From Taudactylus pleione (taxonomy: Eukaryota > Chordata > Amphibia > Anura > Myobatrachidae): a DNA stretch of 64,000 nucleotides. The notes under the pieces were generated by a model that saw only the letters and a program-made list of their open reading frames with translations, did no database searches and was not told the DNA's origin. The stretch spans positions 186,001 to 250,000 of the forward strand of contig JAUIMM010002002.1 of the NCBI GenBank assembly GCA_031769625.1. The letters are read 5' to 3'. The position numbers and the translations under genes were made by a program. How positions within the stretch are numbered: the first letter of the stretch is position 1; each line of letters begins with the position of its first letter. This document shows positions 12,754-25,664 of this stretch, in pieces.

Positions 12754-15460
12754 GGTGAGTTGTGTCAAAATTAAGCACCAAAATCAACTTCTGTCACCGC
12801 AGGAAATCTTTTTTAATTTGTACCAAAAGTTTTAAGCAGAATTTGGGGATTTTTGAAAAAAAAAAATTTGGGCCGATTTTTAAGGTCCCGGGCTTACGTA
12901 AATTTTCATACGGGTAAATATATTTCTGGTGAGTTGTGTGTCAAATTTAAGCACCAAAATCAACTTCTGTCACCACAGCAAATCTTTTTTAAGTTGTACC
13001 AAAAGTTTTAAGCAGAATTTGGGGATTTAAAAAAAAAAAAAATTTTGGCAGATTTTTAAGGTCCAGGGCTTACGTAATTTTTAATACGGGTAAATATATT
13101 TCTGGTGAGTTGTGTCAAAATTAAGCACCAAAATCAACTTCTGTCACCGCAGTAAATCTTTTTTTACGTTGTACCTAAAGTTTTAAGCAGAATTTGGGGA
13201 TTTGTGAAAAAAAATATTTTTGGCCGATTTTTAAGGTCCGGGGCTTACGTAATTTTTCATATGGGTAAATATATTTCTGGTGAGTTGTGTCAAAATTAAG
13301 CACCAAAATGAACTTCTGTCACCGCAGCAAATCTTTTTTAAGTTGTACCAAAAGTTTTAAGCAGAATTTGGGGATTTTTAAACAAAAAATATTTTGGCCG
13401 ATTTTTAAAGTCCGGGGCTTACGTAATTTTTCAGATGGGTAAATATATTTCTGGTGAGTTGTGTCAAAATTAAGCACCAAAATCAACTTTTGTCACCGCA
13501 GCAAATCTTTTTTAAGTTGTACCAAAAGTTTTAAGCAGAATTTGGGGATTTTTGAAAAAAAAAAATTTGGGCCGATTTTTAAGGTCCGGGGCTTACGTAT
13601 TTTTTCATACGGGTAAATGTATTTCTTGTGAGTTGTGTCAAAATTAAGCACCAAAATCAACTTCTGTCACCGCAGCAAATCTTTTTTAAGTTGTACCAAA
13701 AGTTTTAAGCAGAATTTGGGGATTTTTGAAAAAAAAAAATTTGGCCGATTTTTAAGGTCCGGGGCTTACGTAAATTTTCATATGGGTAAATAAACTTCTG
13801 GTGAGTGGTGTCGAAATTAAGCACCAAAATCAACTTCTGTCACCACAGCAAATCTTTTTTAAGTTGTACCAAAAGTTTTAAGCAGAATTTGGGGAACTTT
13901 GAAAAAAAAAAATTTTGGCCGATTTTTAAGCTCCGGGGCTTACGTAATTTTTCATACGGGTAAATATATTTCTGGTGAGTTGTGTCAAAATTAAGCACCA
14001 AAATCAACTTCTGTCACCGCAGCAAATCTTTTTTAAGTTGTACCAAAAGTTTTAAGCAGAATTTGGGGATTTTTGAAAAAAAAAAATTTTGGCCGATTTT
14101 TAAGGTCCGGGGCTTACGTAAATTTTCATACGGGTAAATGTATTTCTGGTGAGTTGTGTCAAAATCAAGCACCAAAATCAACTTCTGTCACCGCAGCAAA
14201 TCTTTTTTAAGTTGTAGCAAAAGTTTTAAGCAGAATTTGGGGATTTTTGAAAAAAAAAAAATTTGGGCCGATTTTTAAGGTCCGGGGCTTACGTAAATTT
14301 TCATATGGGTAAATAAATTTCTGGTGAGTGATGTCGAAATTAAGCACCAAAATCAACTTTTGTCACCGCAGCAAATCTTTTTTAAGTTGTACCAAAAGTT
14401 TTAAGCTGAATTTGGGGATTTAAAAAAAAAAAAAATTTGGGCCGATTTTTAAGGTCCGGGGCTTACGTATTTTTTCATACGGGTAAATGTATTTCTTGTG
14501 AGTTGTGTCAAAATTAAGCACCAAAATCAACTTCTGTCACCGCAGCAAATCTTTTTTAAGTTGTACCAAAAGTTTTAAGCAGAATTTGGGGATTTTTGAA
14601 AAAAAAAAATTTGGGCCGATTTTTATGGTCCGGGGCTTACGTAAATTTTCATATGGGTAAATAAACTTCTGGTGAGTGGTGTCGAAATTAAGCACCAAAA
14701 TCAACTTCTGTCACCACAGCAAATCTTTTTTAAGTTGTACCAAAAGTTTTAAGCAGAATTTGGGGATTTTTGAAAAAAAAAATTTTGGCCAGATTTTTAA
14801 GGTCCGGGGCTTACGTAAATTTTCATATGGGTAAATATATTTATGGTGAGTTGTGTCAAAATTAAGCACCAAAATCAACTTCTGTCACCGCAGCAAATCT
14901 TTTTTAAGTTGTACCAAAAGTTTTAAGCAGAATTTGGGGATTTTTGAAAAAAAAAAATTTGGCCCGATTTTTAAGGTCCGGGGCTTACGTAAATTTTCAT
15001 ACGGGTAAATGTATTTCTGGTGAGTTTTGTCAAAATTAAGCACCAAAATCAACTTCTGTCACCGCAGCAAATCTTTTTTTAAGTTGTACCAAAAGTTTTA
15101 AGCAGAATTTGGGGATTTTTGAAATATAAAAATTTGGGCCGATTTTTAAGGTCCGGGGCTTACGTAAATTTTCATATGGGTAAATAAATTTCTGGTGAGT
15201 GGTGTCGAAATTAAGCACCAAAATCAACTTCTGTCACCACAGCAAATCTATTTTAAGTTGTACCAAAAGTTTTAAGCAGAATTTGGGGATTTTTGAAAAA
15301 AAAAATTTGGCCCGATTTTTAAGGTCCGGGGCTTACGTAAATTTTCATACGGGTAAATGTATTTCTGGTGAGTTGTGTCAAAATTAAGCACCAAAATCAA
15401 CTTCTGTCACCGCAGCAAATCTTTTTTAAGTTGTACCAAAAGTTTTAAGCAGAATTTGGG

Positions 15461-16157
15461 GAACTTTGAAAAGAAAAAATTTTGGCCGATTTTTAAGCTC
15501 CGGGGCTTACGTAAATTTTCATACGGGTAAATGTATTTCTGGTGAGTTTTGTCAAAATTAAGCACCAAAATCAACTTCTGTCACCGCAGCAAATCTTTTT
15601 TAAGTTGTACCAAAAGTTTTAAGCAGAATTTGGGGATTTTTGAAATATAAAAATTTGGGCCGATTTTTAAGGTCCGGGGCTTACGTAAATTTTCAAATGG
15701 GTAAATGTATTTCTGGTGAGTTGTGTCAAAATTAAGCACCAAAATCATCTTCTGTCACCGCAGCAAATCTTTTTTAAGTTGTACCAAAAGTTTTAAGCAG
15801 AATTTGGGGATTTTTGAAAAAAAAAAAATTTTGGCCGATTTTTAAGGGCCGGGGCTTACGTAAATTTTCATACGGGTAAATGTATTTCTGGTGAGTTGTG
15901 TCAAAATCAAGCACCAAAATCAACTTCTGTCACCGCAGCAAATCTTTTTTAAGTTGTACCAAAAGTTTTAAGCAGAATTTGGGGATTTTTGAAAAAAAAA
16001 AATTTGGGCCGATTTTTAAGGTCCGGGGCTTACGTAAATTTTCATATGGGTAAATAAATTTCTGGTGAGTGGTGTCGAAATTAAGCACCAAAATCAACTT
16101 CTGTCACCACAGCAAATCTTTTTTAAGTTGTACCAAAAGTTTTAAGCAGAATTTGGG
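15461..16157 (+). repeat. 4-monomer tandem duplication, copy 1 (697 bp)
   Basis: The run GAACTTTGAAAAG, GAAATATAAAAATTTGGG, TTCAAATGGG, AAGGGCCGGGG and TCAAGCACC appears here and again starting at 16,158. The equivalent stretch near 5.68-6.37 kb has only one copy. Confidence 0.82.
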
Positions 16158-16854
16158 GAACTTTGAAATGAAAAAATTTTGGCCGATTTTTAAGCTCCGG
16201 GGCTTACGTAAATTTTCATACGGGTAAATGTATTTCTGGTGAGTTTTGTCAAAATTAAGCACCAAAATCAACTTCTGTCACCGCAGCAAATCTTTTTTAA
16301 GTTGTACCAAAAGTTTTAAGCAGAATTTGGGTTTTTTGAAATATAAGAATTTGGGCCGATTTTTAAGGTCCGGGGCTTACGTAAATTTTCAAATGGGTAA
16401 ATGTATTTCTGGTGAGTTGTGTCAAAATTAAGCACCAAAATCAACTTCTGTCACCGCAGCAAATCTTTTTTAAGTTGTACCAAAAGTTTTAAGCAGAATT
16501 TGGGGATTTTTGAAAAAAAAAAAATTTTGGCCGATTTTTAAGGGCCGGGGCTTACGTAAATTTTCATACGGGTAAATGTATTTCTGGTGAGTTGTGTCAA
16601 AATCAAGCACCAAAATCAACTTCTGTCACCGCAGCAAATCTTTTTTAAGTTGTACCAAAAGTTTTAAGCAGAATTTGGGGATTTTTGAAAAAAAAAAATT
16701 TGGGCCGATTTTTAAGGTCCGGGGCTTACGTAAATTTTCATATGGGTAAATAAATTTCTGGTGAGTGGTGTCGAAATTAAGCACCAAAATCAACTTCTGT
16801 CACCACAGCAAATCTTTTTTAAGTTGTACCAAAAGTTTTAAGCAGAATTTGGGG
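16158..16854 (+). repeat. 4-monomer tandem duplication, copy 2 (697 bp)
   Basis: Second copy of the 697-bp unit. It carries a small deletion at 16,329 (GGGTTTTTTGAAATAT in place of GGGGATTTTTGAAATAT) that copy 1 lacks. The same pair with the same deletion exists at about 34.49-35.89 kb, so the doubling came before the larger block was copied. Confidence 0.8.
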
Positions 16855-17064
16855 ATTTTTGAAAAAAAAAATTTTGGCCCGATTTTTAAGGTCCGGGGCT
16901 TACGTAAATTTTCATACGGGTAAATGTATTTCTGGTGAGTGGTGTCGAAATTAAGCACCAAAATCAACTTTTGTCACCGCAGCAAATCTTTTTTAAGTTG
17001 TACCAAAAGTTTTAAGCTGAATTGGGGGATTTAAAAAAAAAAAAATATTTGGGCCGATTTTTAA

Positions 17065-17593
17065 GGTCCGGTGTTTAGGGAATTTCTCATACGGGTAAAT
17101 ATATTTCTGGAGAGTTCTGTGTCAAAATTAAGCACCAAAATCAATTTCTGTCACCGCAGCAAATCTTTTTTAAGGTCTACCGAAAGTTTTAAGTAGAATT
17201 TGGGAATTTTTGAGAAAAACAATTTTAGACTGATTTTTAAGGTCCCTGGGCTTACGGAATTTCTCATACAGGTAAATATATTTCTGGAGAGTTCTGTGTT
17301 AAAATTAAGCACCAAAATCAACTTCTGACACCGCAGCAAATCTTTTTTAAGGTGTACCGAAAGCTTTAAGCAGAATTTGGGAATTTTTGAAATAAAATTA
17401 TTTTTGGCCAATTTTTAAGGTCCGTTGCTTAGGTAATTTCTCATACGGGTAAATATATTTCTGGGGAGTTCTGTGTCAAAATTAAGCACCAAAAAAAACT
17501 TCTGTCACCGCAGCAAATCTTTTTTAAGGTGTACCGAAAGTTTTAAGCAGAATTTAGGAATTTTTGAGTGAAAAAATTTTTGGCCGATTTTTA
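17065..17593 (+). repeat. Type II monomer cluster 6 (GACACCGC form)
   Basis: Same form as cluster 2, including GGTGTTTAGGG at its left edge and CCAAAAAAAACTTCTG in the last unit. The short monomer follows at 17,639. Confidence 0.83.
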
Positions 17594-17638
17594 AGGTCCA
17601 GGGCTTACGTAATTTTTCATATGGGTAAATTTATTTCT

Positions 17639-17806
17639 GGTGAGTTGTGTCAAAATTAAGCACCAAAATCAACTTCTGTCACTGCAGCAAATCTTTTTAA
17701 GTTGTACCAAAAGTTTTAAGCAGAATTTGGGGATTTTTGAAAAAAAATAATTTGATTTTTAAGGTCCTGGGCTTACATAAATTTTCATACGGGTAAATAT
17801 ATTTCT
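17639..17806 (+). repeat. Short 168-bp deletion monomer 4
   Basis: Same linked states. The next monomer has CACTGCAG and a full-length body, and the usual CAGGAAATC/CCCGGG monomer is missing. This suggests a one-monomer deletion formed by crossover inside the short unit. Confidence 0.88.
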
Positions 17807-19331
17807 GGTGAGTTGTGTCAAAATTAAGCACCAAAATCAACTTCTGTCACTGCAGCAAATCTTTTTTAAGTTGTACCAAAAGTTTTAAGCAGAATTTGGG
17901 GATTTTTGAAAAAAAAAAATTTTGGCCGATTTTTAAGGTCCGGGGCTTACGTAAATTTTCATACGGGTAAATATATTTCTGGTGAGTTGTGTCAAAATTA
18001 AGCACCAAAATCAACTTCTGTCACCGCAGCAAATCTTTTTTAAGTTGTACCAAAAGTTTTAAGCAGAATTTGGGGATTTTTAAAAAAAAAAAATTTTGGC
18101 AGATTTTTAAGGTCCAGGGCTTACGTAATTTTTAATACGGGTAAATATATTTCTGGTGAGTTGTGTCAAAATTCAGCACCAAAATCAACTTCTGTCACCG
18201 CAGTAAATCTTTTTTTACGTTGTACCTAAAGTTTTAAGCAGAATTTGGGGATTTGTGAAAAAAAATATTTTTGGCCGATTTTTAAGGTCCGGGGCTTACG
18301 TAATTTTTCATATGGGTAAATATATTTCTGGTGAGTTGTGTCAAAATTAAGCACCAAAATCAACTTCTGTCACCGCAGCAAATCTTTTTTAAGTTGTACC
18401 AAAAGTTTTAAGCAGAATTTGGGGATTTTTGAAATATAAAAATTTGGGCCGATTTTTAAGGTCCGGGGCTTACGTAAATTTTCAAATGGGTAAATGTATT
18501 TCTGGTGAGTTGTGTCAAAATTAAGCACCAAAATCAACTTCTGTCACCGCAGCAAATCTTTTTTAAGTTGTACCAAAAGTTTTAAGCAGAATTTGGGGAT
18601 TTTTGAAAAAAAAAAATTTTGGCCGATTTTTAAGCTCTGGGGCTTACGTAATTTTTCATACGGGTAAATATATTTCTGGTGAGTTGTGTCAAAATTAAGC
18701 ACCAAAATCAACTTCTGTCACCGCAGCAAATCTTTTTTAAGTTGTACCAAAAGTTTTAAGCAGAATTTGGGGATTTTTGAAAAAAAAAAAATTTTGGCCG
18801 ATTTTTAAGGTCCGGGGCTTACGTAAATTTTCATACGGGTAAATGTATTTCTGGTGAGTTGTGTCAAAATCAAGCACCAAAATCAACTTCTGTCACCGCA
18901 GCAAATCTTTTTTAAGTTGTACCAAAAGTTTTAAGCAGAATTTGGGGATTTTTGAAAAAAAAAAATTTGGGCCGATTTTTAAGGTCCGGGGCTTACGTAA
19001 ATTTTCATATGGGTAAATAAATTTCTGGTGAGTGGTGTCGAAATTAAGCACCAAAATCAACTTCTGTCACCACAGCAAATCTTTTTTAAGTTGTACCAAA
19101 AGTTTTAAGCAGAATTTGGGGATTTTTGAAAAAAAAAATTTTGGCCCGATTTTTAAGGTCCGGGGCTTACGTAAATTTTCATACGGGTAAATGTATTTCT
19201 GGTGAGTGGTGTCGAAATTAAGCACCAAAATCAACTTTTGTCACCGCAGCAAATCTTTTTTAAGTTGTACCAAAAGTTTTAAGCTGAATTGGGGGATTTA
19301 AAAAAAAAAAAAAATTTGGGCCGATTTTTAA

Positions 19332-19863
19332 GGTCCGGTGTTTAGGGAATTTCTCATACGGGTAAATATATTTCTGGAGAGTTCTGTGTCAAAATTAAGC
19401 ACCAAAATCAATTTCTGTCACCGCAGCAAATCTTTTTTAAGGTCTACCGAAAGTTTTAAGTAGAATTTGGGAATTTTTGAGAAAAAAAATTTTAGACTGA
19501 TTTTTAAGGTCCCTGGGCTTACGGAATTTCTCATACAGGTAAATATATTTCTGGAGAGTTCTGTGTTAAAATTAAGCACCAAAATCAACTTCTGACACCG
19601 CAGCAAATCTTTTTTAAGGTGTACCGAAAGCTTTAAGCAGAATTTGGGAATTTTTGAAATAAAATTATTTTTGGCCAATTTTTAAGGTCCGTTGCTTAGG
19701 TAATTTCTCATACGGGTAAATATATTTCTGGGGAGTTCTGTGTCAAAATTAAGCACCAAAAAAAACTTCTGTCACCGCAGCAAATCTTTTTTAAGGTGTA
19801 CCGAAAGTTTTAAGCAGAATTTAGGAATTTTTGAGTGAAAAAATTTTTGGCCGATTTTTAAGG
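19332..19863 (+). repeat. Type II monomer cluster 7 (GACACCGC form)
   Basis: Copy of cluster 2 at an offset of 12,740, with AAAAAAAATTTTAG in place of AAAAACAATTTTAG near 19,482. Confidence 0.83.
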
Positions 19864-19905
19864 TCCAGGGCTTACGTAATTTTTCATATGGGTAAATTTA
19901 TTTCT

Positions 19906-20073
19906 GGTGAGTTGTGTCAAAATTAAGCACCAAAATCAACTTCTGTCACTGCAGCAAATCTTTTTAAGTTGTACCAAAAGTTTTAAGCAGAATTTGGGGA
20001 TTTTTGAAAAAAAATAATTTGATTTTTAAGGTACTGGGCTTACATAAATTTTCATACGGGTAAATATATTTCT
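19906..20073 (+). repeat. Short 168-bp deletion monomer 5
   Basis: Same linked states, with TACTGGGC in place of TCCTGGGC at 20,032. Confidence 0.9.
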
Positions 20074-20724
20074 GGTGAGTTGTGTCAAAATTAAGCACCA
20101 AAATCAACTTCTGTCACCGCAGGAAATCTTTTTTAATTTGTACCAAAAGTTTTAAGCAGAATTTGGGGATTTTTGAAAAAAAAAAATTTGGGCCGATTTT
20201 TAAGGTCCCGGGCTTACGTAATTTTCATACGGGTAAATATATTTCTGGTGAGTTGTGTCAAAATTAAGCACCAAAATCAACTTCTGTCACCGCAGCAAAT
20301 CTTTTTTAAGTTGTACCAAAAGTTTTAAGCAGAATTTGGGGATTTTTGAAAAAAAAAAATTTTGGCCGATTTTTAAGGTCCGGGGCTTACGTAAATTTTC
20401 ATACGGGTAAATATATTTCTGGTGAGTTGTGTCAAAATTAAGCACCAAAACAACTTCTGTCACCGCAGCAAATCTTTTTTAAGTTGTACCAAAAGTTTTA
20501 AGCAGAATTTGGGGATTTAAAAAAAAAAAAAAAATTTGGCAGATTTTTAAGGTCCAGGGCTTACGTAATTTTTAATATGGGTAAATATATTTCTGGTGAG
20601 TTGTGTCAAAATTAAGCACCAAAATCAACTTCTGTCACCGCAGCAAATCTTTTTTACATTGTACCTAAAGTTTTAAGCAGAATTTGGGGATTTGTGAAAA
20701 AAAAAATTTTGGGCCGATTTTTAA

Positions 20725-21075
20725 GGTCCAGGGCTTAGGTAATTTCTCATTTGGGTAAATATATTTCTGGAGAGTTCTGTGTCAAAATTAAGCACCAAAA
20801 TCAACTTCTGTCACCGCAGTAAATCTTTTTAAGGTGTACCAAAAGTTTTAAGCAGAATTTGGGAATTTTTGAGAAAAAAAAATTTTGGACGATTTCTAAG
20901 GTCCGGGACTTATGGAATTTCTCATAAGGGTAAATATATTTCTGGGGAGTTCTGTGTCAAAATTAAGCACCAAAATCAACTTCTGTCACCGCAGCAAATA
21001 TTTTTTAAGGTGTACCGAAAGTTTTAAGCAGAATTTGGGAATTTTTGAGGAAAAATTTTTTTAGCCGATTTTTAA
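20725..21075 (+). repeat. Type II monomer cluster 8 (two units)
   Basis: Copy of cluster 3. CCGGGACTTATGG replaces CCGGGGCTTATGG at 20,902. Confidence 0.8.
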
Positions 21076-22125
21076 GGTCCAGGGCTTACGTATTTTTTCA
21101 TACGGGTAAATTTATTTCTGGTGAGTTGTGTCAAAATTAAGCACCAAAATCAACTTCTGTCACTGCAGCAAATCTTTTTAAGTTGTACCAAAAGTTTTAA
21201 GCAGAATTTGGGGATTTTTGAAAAAAAACAATTTTTGGCCGATTTTTAAGGTCCGGGGCTTACGTAATTTTTCATACGGGTAAATATATTTCTGGTGAGT
21301 TGAGTCAAAATTAAGCACCAAAATCAACTTCTGTCACCGCAGCAAATCTTTTTTAAGTTGTACCAAAAGTTTTAAGCAGAATTTGGGGATTTTTTTAAAA
21401 AAAAAAATTTGGGCAGATTTTTAAGGTGCGTGGCTTACGTAAATTTTCATACGGGTAAATATATTTCTGGTGAGTTGTGTCAAAATTAAGTACCAAAATC
21501 AACTTCTGTCACCGCAGCAAATCTTTTTTAATTTGTACCAAAAGTTTTAAGCAGAATTTGGGGATTTTTGAAAAAAAAAAAAATTGGGGCCGATTTTTAA
21601 GGTCCTGAGCTTACGTAAATTTTCATACGGGTAAATATATTTCTGGTGAGTTGTGTCAAAATTAAGAACCAAAATCAACTTCTGTCACCGCAGCAAATCT
21701 TTTTTAAGTTGTACCAAAAGTTTTAAGCAGAATTTGGGGATTTTTGAAAAAAAAAAATTTTGGCCGATTTTTAAAGTCCGGGGCTTACGTAATTTTTCAG
21801 ATGGGTAAATATATTTCTGGTGAGTTCTGTGTCAAAATTAAGCACCTAAATCAACTTCTGTCACCGCAGCAAATCTTTTTTAAGTTGTACCAAAAGTTTT
21901 AAGCAGAATTTGGGGATTTTTCGAAAAAAAAAAAATTTGGGCCGATTTTTAAGGTCCGGGGCTTACGTAAATTTTCATATGGGTAAATATATTTCTGGTG
22001 AGTTGTGTCAAAATTAAGCACCAAAATCAACTTCTGTAACCGCAGCAAATCTTTTTAAAGTTGTACTAAAAGTTTTAAGCAGAATTTGGGGATTTAAAAA
22101 AAAAAAAATTGGGGCCGATTTTTAA

Positions 22126-22560
22126 GGTCCGGTGCTTAGGGAATTTCTCATACGGGTAAATATTTTTCTGGAGAGTTCTGTGTCAAAATTAAGCACCAAA
22201 ATCAATTTCTGTCACCGCAGCAAATCTTTTTTAAGGTGTACCGAAAGTTTTAAGTAGAATTTGGGAATTTTTGAGAAAAACATTTTTAGACTGATTTTTA
22301 AGGTCCCTGGGCTTACGGAATTTCTCATACAGGTAAATATATTTCTGGAGAGTTCTGTGTTAAAATTAAGCACCAAAATCAACTTCTGTCACCGCAGCAA
22401 ATCTTTTTTAAGGTGTACCGAAAGCTTTAAGCAGAATTTGGGAATTTTTGAAATAAAATTATTTTTGGCCAATTTTTAAGGTCCGGTGCTTAGGTAATTT
22501 CTCATACGGGTAAATATATTTCTGGGGAGTTCTGTGTCAAAATTAAGCACCAAAATCAAC
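22126..22560 (+). repeat. Type II monomer cluster 9
   Basis: Copy of cluster 4 at an offset of 12,737. Confidence 0.8.
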
Positions 22561-24748
22561 TTCTGTTACCGCAGCAAATCTTTTTTAAGTTGTACCAAAA
22601 GTTTTAAGCAGAATTTGGGGATTTTTGAAAAAAAAAAATTTTGGCCAATTTTTAAGGTCCGGGGCTTACGTAATTTTTCATATGGGTAAATATATTTCTG
22701 GTGAGTTGTGTGTCAAAATTAAGCACCAAAATCAACTTCTGTCACCACAGCAAATCTTTTTTAAGTTGTACCAAAAGTATTAAGCAGAATTTGGGGATTT
22801 TTTTTTACAAAAAATTTTGGCAAATTTTTAAGGTCCAGGGCTTACGTAATTTTTAATACGGGTAAATATATTTCTGGTGAGTTGTGTCAAAATTAAGCAC
22901 CAAAATCAACTTCTGTCACCGCAGTAAATCTTTTTTACGTTGTACCTAAAGTTTTAAGCAGAATTTGGGGATTTTTGAAAAATAAAAATTTGGGCTGATT
23001 TTTAAGGTCCGGGGCTTACGTAAATTTTCATATGGGTAAATATATTTCTGGTGAGTTGTGTCAAAATTAAGCACCAAAATCTACTTCTGTCACCGCAGCA
23101 AATCTTTTTTAATTTGTAACAAAGGTTTTAAGCAGAATTTGGGGATTTTTGAAAAAAAAAAATTGGGCAGATTTTTAAGGTCCTGGGCTTACGTAAATTT
23201 TCATATGGGTAAATATATTTCTGGTGAGTTGTGTCAAAATTAAGCACCAAAATCAACTTCTGTCACCGCAGCAAATCTTTTTTAATTTGTACCAAAAGTT
23301 TTAAGCAGAATTTGGGGATTTTTGAAAAAAAAAATTTGGTCCGATTTTTAAGGTCCTGGGCTTACGTAAATTTTCATATGGGTAAATATATTTCTGGTGA
23401 GTTGTGTCAAAATTAAGCACCAAAATCAACTTCTGTCACCGTAGCAAATCTTTTATAAGTTGTACCAAAAGTTTTAAGCAGAATTTGGGGATTTTTGAAA
23501 AAAATAAATTTTCCCTTATTTTTAAGGTCCGGGGCTTACAGAATTTTTCATACGGGTAAATATATTTCTGGTGAGTTGTGTCAAAATTAAGCACCAAAAT
23601 CAACTTCTGTCACCGCAGCAAATCTTTTTAAGTTGTACCAAAATTTTAAGCAGAATTTGAGGATTTTTGAAAAAAAAAACAATTTTTGGCCGATTTTTAA
23701 GGTCCGGGGCTTACGTAATTTTTATATGGGTAAATATATTTCTGGTTAGTTGTGTCAAAATTAAGCACCAAAATCAACTTCTGTTACCGCAGCAAATCTT
23801 TTTTAAGTTGTACCAAAAGTTTTAAGCAGAATTTGGGGATTTTTGAAAAAAAACAATTTTGGCCAATTTTTAAGGTCCGGGGCTTACGTAATTTTTCATA
23901 TGGGTAAATATATTTCTGGTGAGTTGTGTGTCAAATTTAAGCACCAAAATCAACTTCTGTCACCACAGCAAGTCTTTTTTAAGTTGTACCAAAAGTTTTA
24001 AGCAGAATTTGGGGATTTAAAAAAAAAAAAAATTTGGGCAGATTTTTAAGGTCCAGGGCTTACGTAATTTTTAGTACGGGTAAATATATTTCTGGTGAGT
24101 TGTGTCAAAATTAAGCACCAAAATCAACTTCTGTCACCGCAGTAAATCTTTTTTACGTTGTACCTAAAGTTTTAAGCAGAATTTGGGGATTTGTGAAAAA
24201 AAATATTTTTGGCCAATTTTTAAGGTCCGGGGCTTACGTAATTTTTCATATGGGTAAATATATTTCTGGTGAGTTGTGTCAAAATTAAGCACCAAAATGA
24301 ACTTCTGTCACCGCAGCAAATCTGTTTTAAGTTGAACCAAAAGTTTAAAGCAGAATTTGGGGATTTTTAAACAAAAAAAATTTTGGCCGATTTTTAAAGT
24401 CCGGGGCTTACGTAATTTTTCAGATGGGTAAATATATTTCTGGTGAGTTCTGTGTCAAAATTAAGCACCAAAATCAACTTCTGTCACCGCAGCAAATCTT
24501 TTTTAAGTTGTACCAAAAGTTTTAAGCAGAATTTGGGGATTTTTGAAAAAAAAAATTTGGGCCGATTTTTAAGGTCCGGGGCTTACGTAAATTTTCATAC
24601 GGGTAAATATATTTCTGGTGAGTTGTGTCAAAATTAAGCACCAAAATCAACTTCTGTAACCGCAGCAAATCTTTTTAAAGTTGTACCAAAAGTTTTAAGC
24701 AGAATTTGGGGATTTTTGAAAAAAAAAAAATTTTCCCTTATTTTTAAG

Positions 24749-25453
24749 GTCCGGTGCTTAGGGAATTTCTCATACGGGTAAATATATTTCTGGAGAGTTC
24801 TGTGTCAAAATTAAGCACCAAAATCAATTTCTGTCACCGCAGCAAATCTTTTTTAAGGTCTACCGAAAGTTTTAAGTAGAATTTGGGAATTTTTGAGAAA
24901 AACATTTTTAGACTGATTTTTAAGGTCCCTGGGCTTACGGAATTTCTCATACAGGTAAATATATTTCTGGAGAGTTCTGTGTTAAAATTAAGCACCAAAA
25001 TCAACTTCTGTCACCGCAGCAAATCTTTTTTAAGGTGTACCGAAAGCTTTAAGCAGAATTTGGGAATTTTTGAAATAAAATTATTTTTGGCCAATTTTTA
25101 AGGTCCGGTGCTTAGGTAATTTCTCATATGGGTAAATATATTTCTGGAGAGTTCTGTGTCAAAATTAAGCACCAAAATCAACTTCTGTCACCGCAGCAAA
25201 TCTTTTTTAAGTTGTACCAAAAGTTTTAAGCAGAATTTGGGGATTTTTGAAAAAAAAAAATTTTGGCCGATTTTTAAAGTCCGGGGCTTACGTAATTTCT
25301 CATACGGGTAAATATATTTCTGGGGAGTTCTGTGTCAAAATTAAGCACCAAAACCAACTTCTGTCACCGCAGCAAATCTTTTTTAAGGTGTACCGAAAGT
25401 TTTAAGCAGAATTTAGGAATTTTTGAGTGAAAAAATTTGGGCCGATTTTTAAG
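24749..25453 (+). repeat. Type II monomer cluster 10
   Basis: Copy of cluster 1 that keeps the hybrid unit (25,138-25,310). It is preceded by the TTTTCCCTTATTTTTAAGG variant. Confidence 0.82.
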
Positions 25454-25496
25454 GTCCAGGGCTTACGTAATTTTTCATATGGGTAAATTTATTTCT

Positions 25497-25664
25497 GGTG
25501 AGTTGTGTCAAAATTAAGCACCAAAATCAACTTCTGTCACTGCAGCAAATCTTTTTAAGTTGTACCAAAAGTTTTAAGCAGAATTTGGGGATTTTTGAAA
25601 AAAAATAATTTGATTTTTAAGGTCCTGGGCTTACATAAATTTTCATACGGGTAAATATATTTCT
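25497..25664 (+). repeat. Short 168-bp deletion monomer 6
   Basis: Same linked states. It follows type II cluster 10. Confidence 0.9.

Larger units (their letters stand above)
5931..14040 (+). repeat. Long satellite block A (~8.1 kb), recurs at ~18,670-26,950
   Basis: From about 5.93 kb the order of variants repeats at an offset of 12,740 bp. The offset is exact at 6,541/19,281 and 6,678/19,418, 12,737 by 9,524/22,261, and 12,911 after one monomer is missing near 12,400. The block includes four type II clusters (6.59, 7.99, 9.39 and 12.01 kb) and short monomers at 7,166 and 12,586. Differences between the copies are few single bases and A-tract lengths. Confidence 0.88.
14041..18340 (+). repeat. 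Satellite block B (~4.3 kb), recurs at ~33,000-37,540
   Basis: Offset to the second copy is 19,032-19,034 bp across 15,036/34,068, 16,246/35,278, 17,151/36,185 and 17,748/36,782. Rare variants are shared, including GTTGTAGCAAAAG (14,213/33,244), GAGTGATGTCG (14,327/33,358) and the shortened GGGTTTTTTGAAATAT (16,329/35,363). The second copy has one extra monomer after the short unit. Confidence 0.87.
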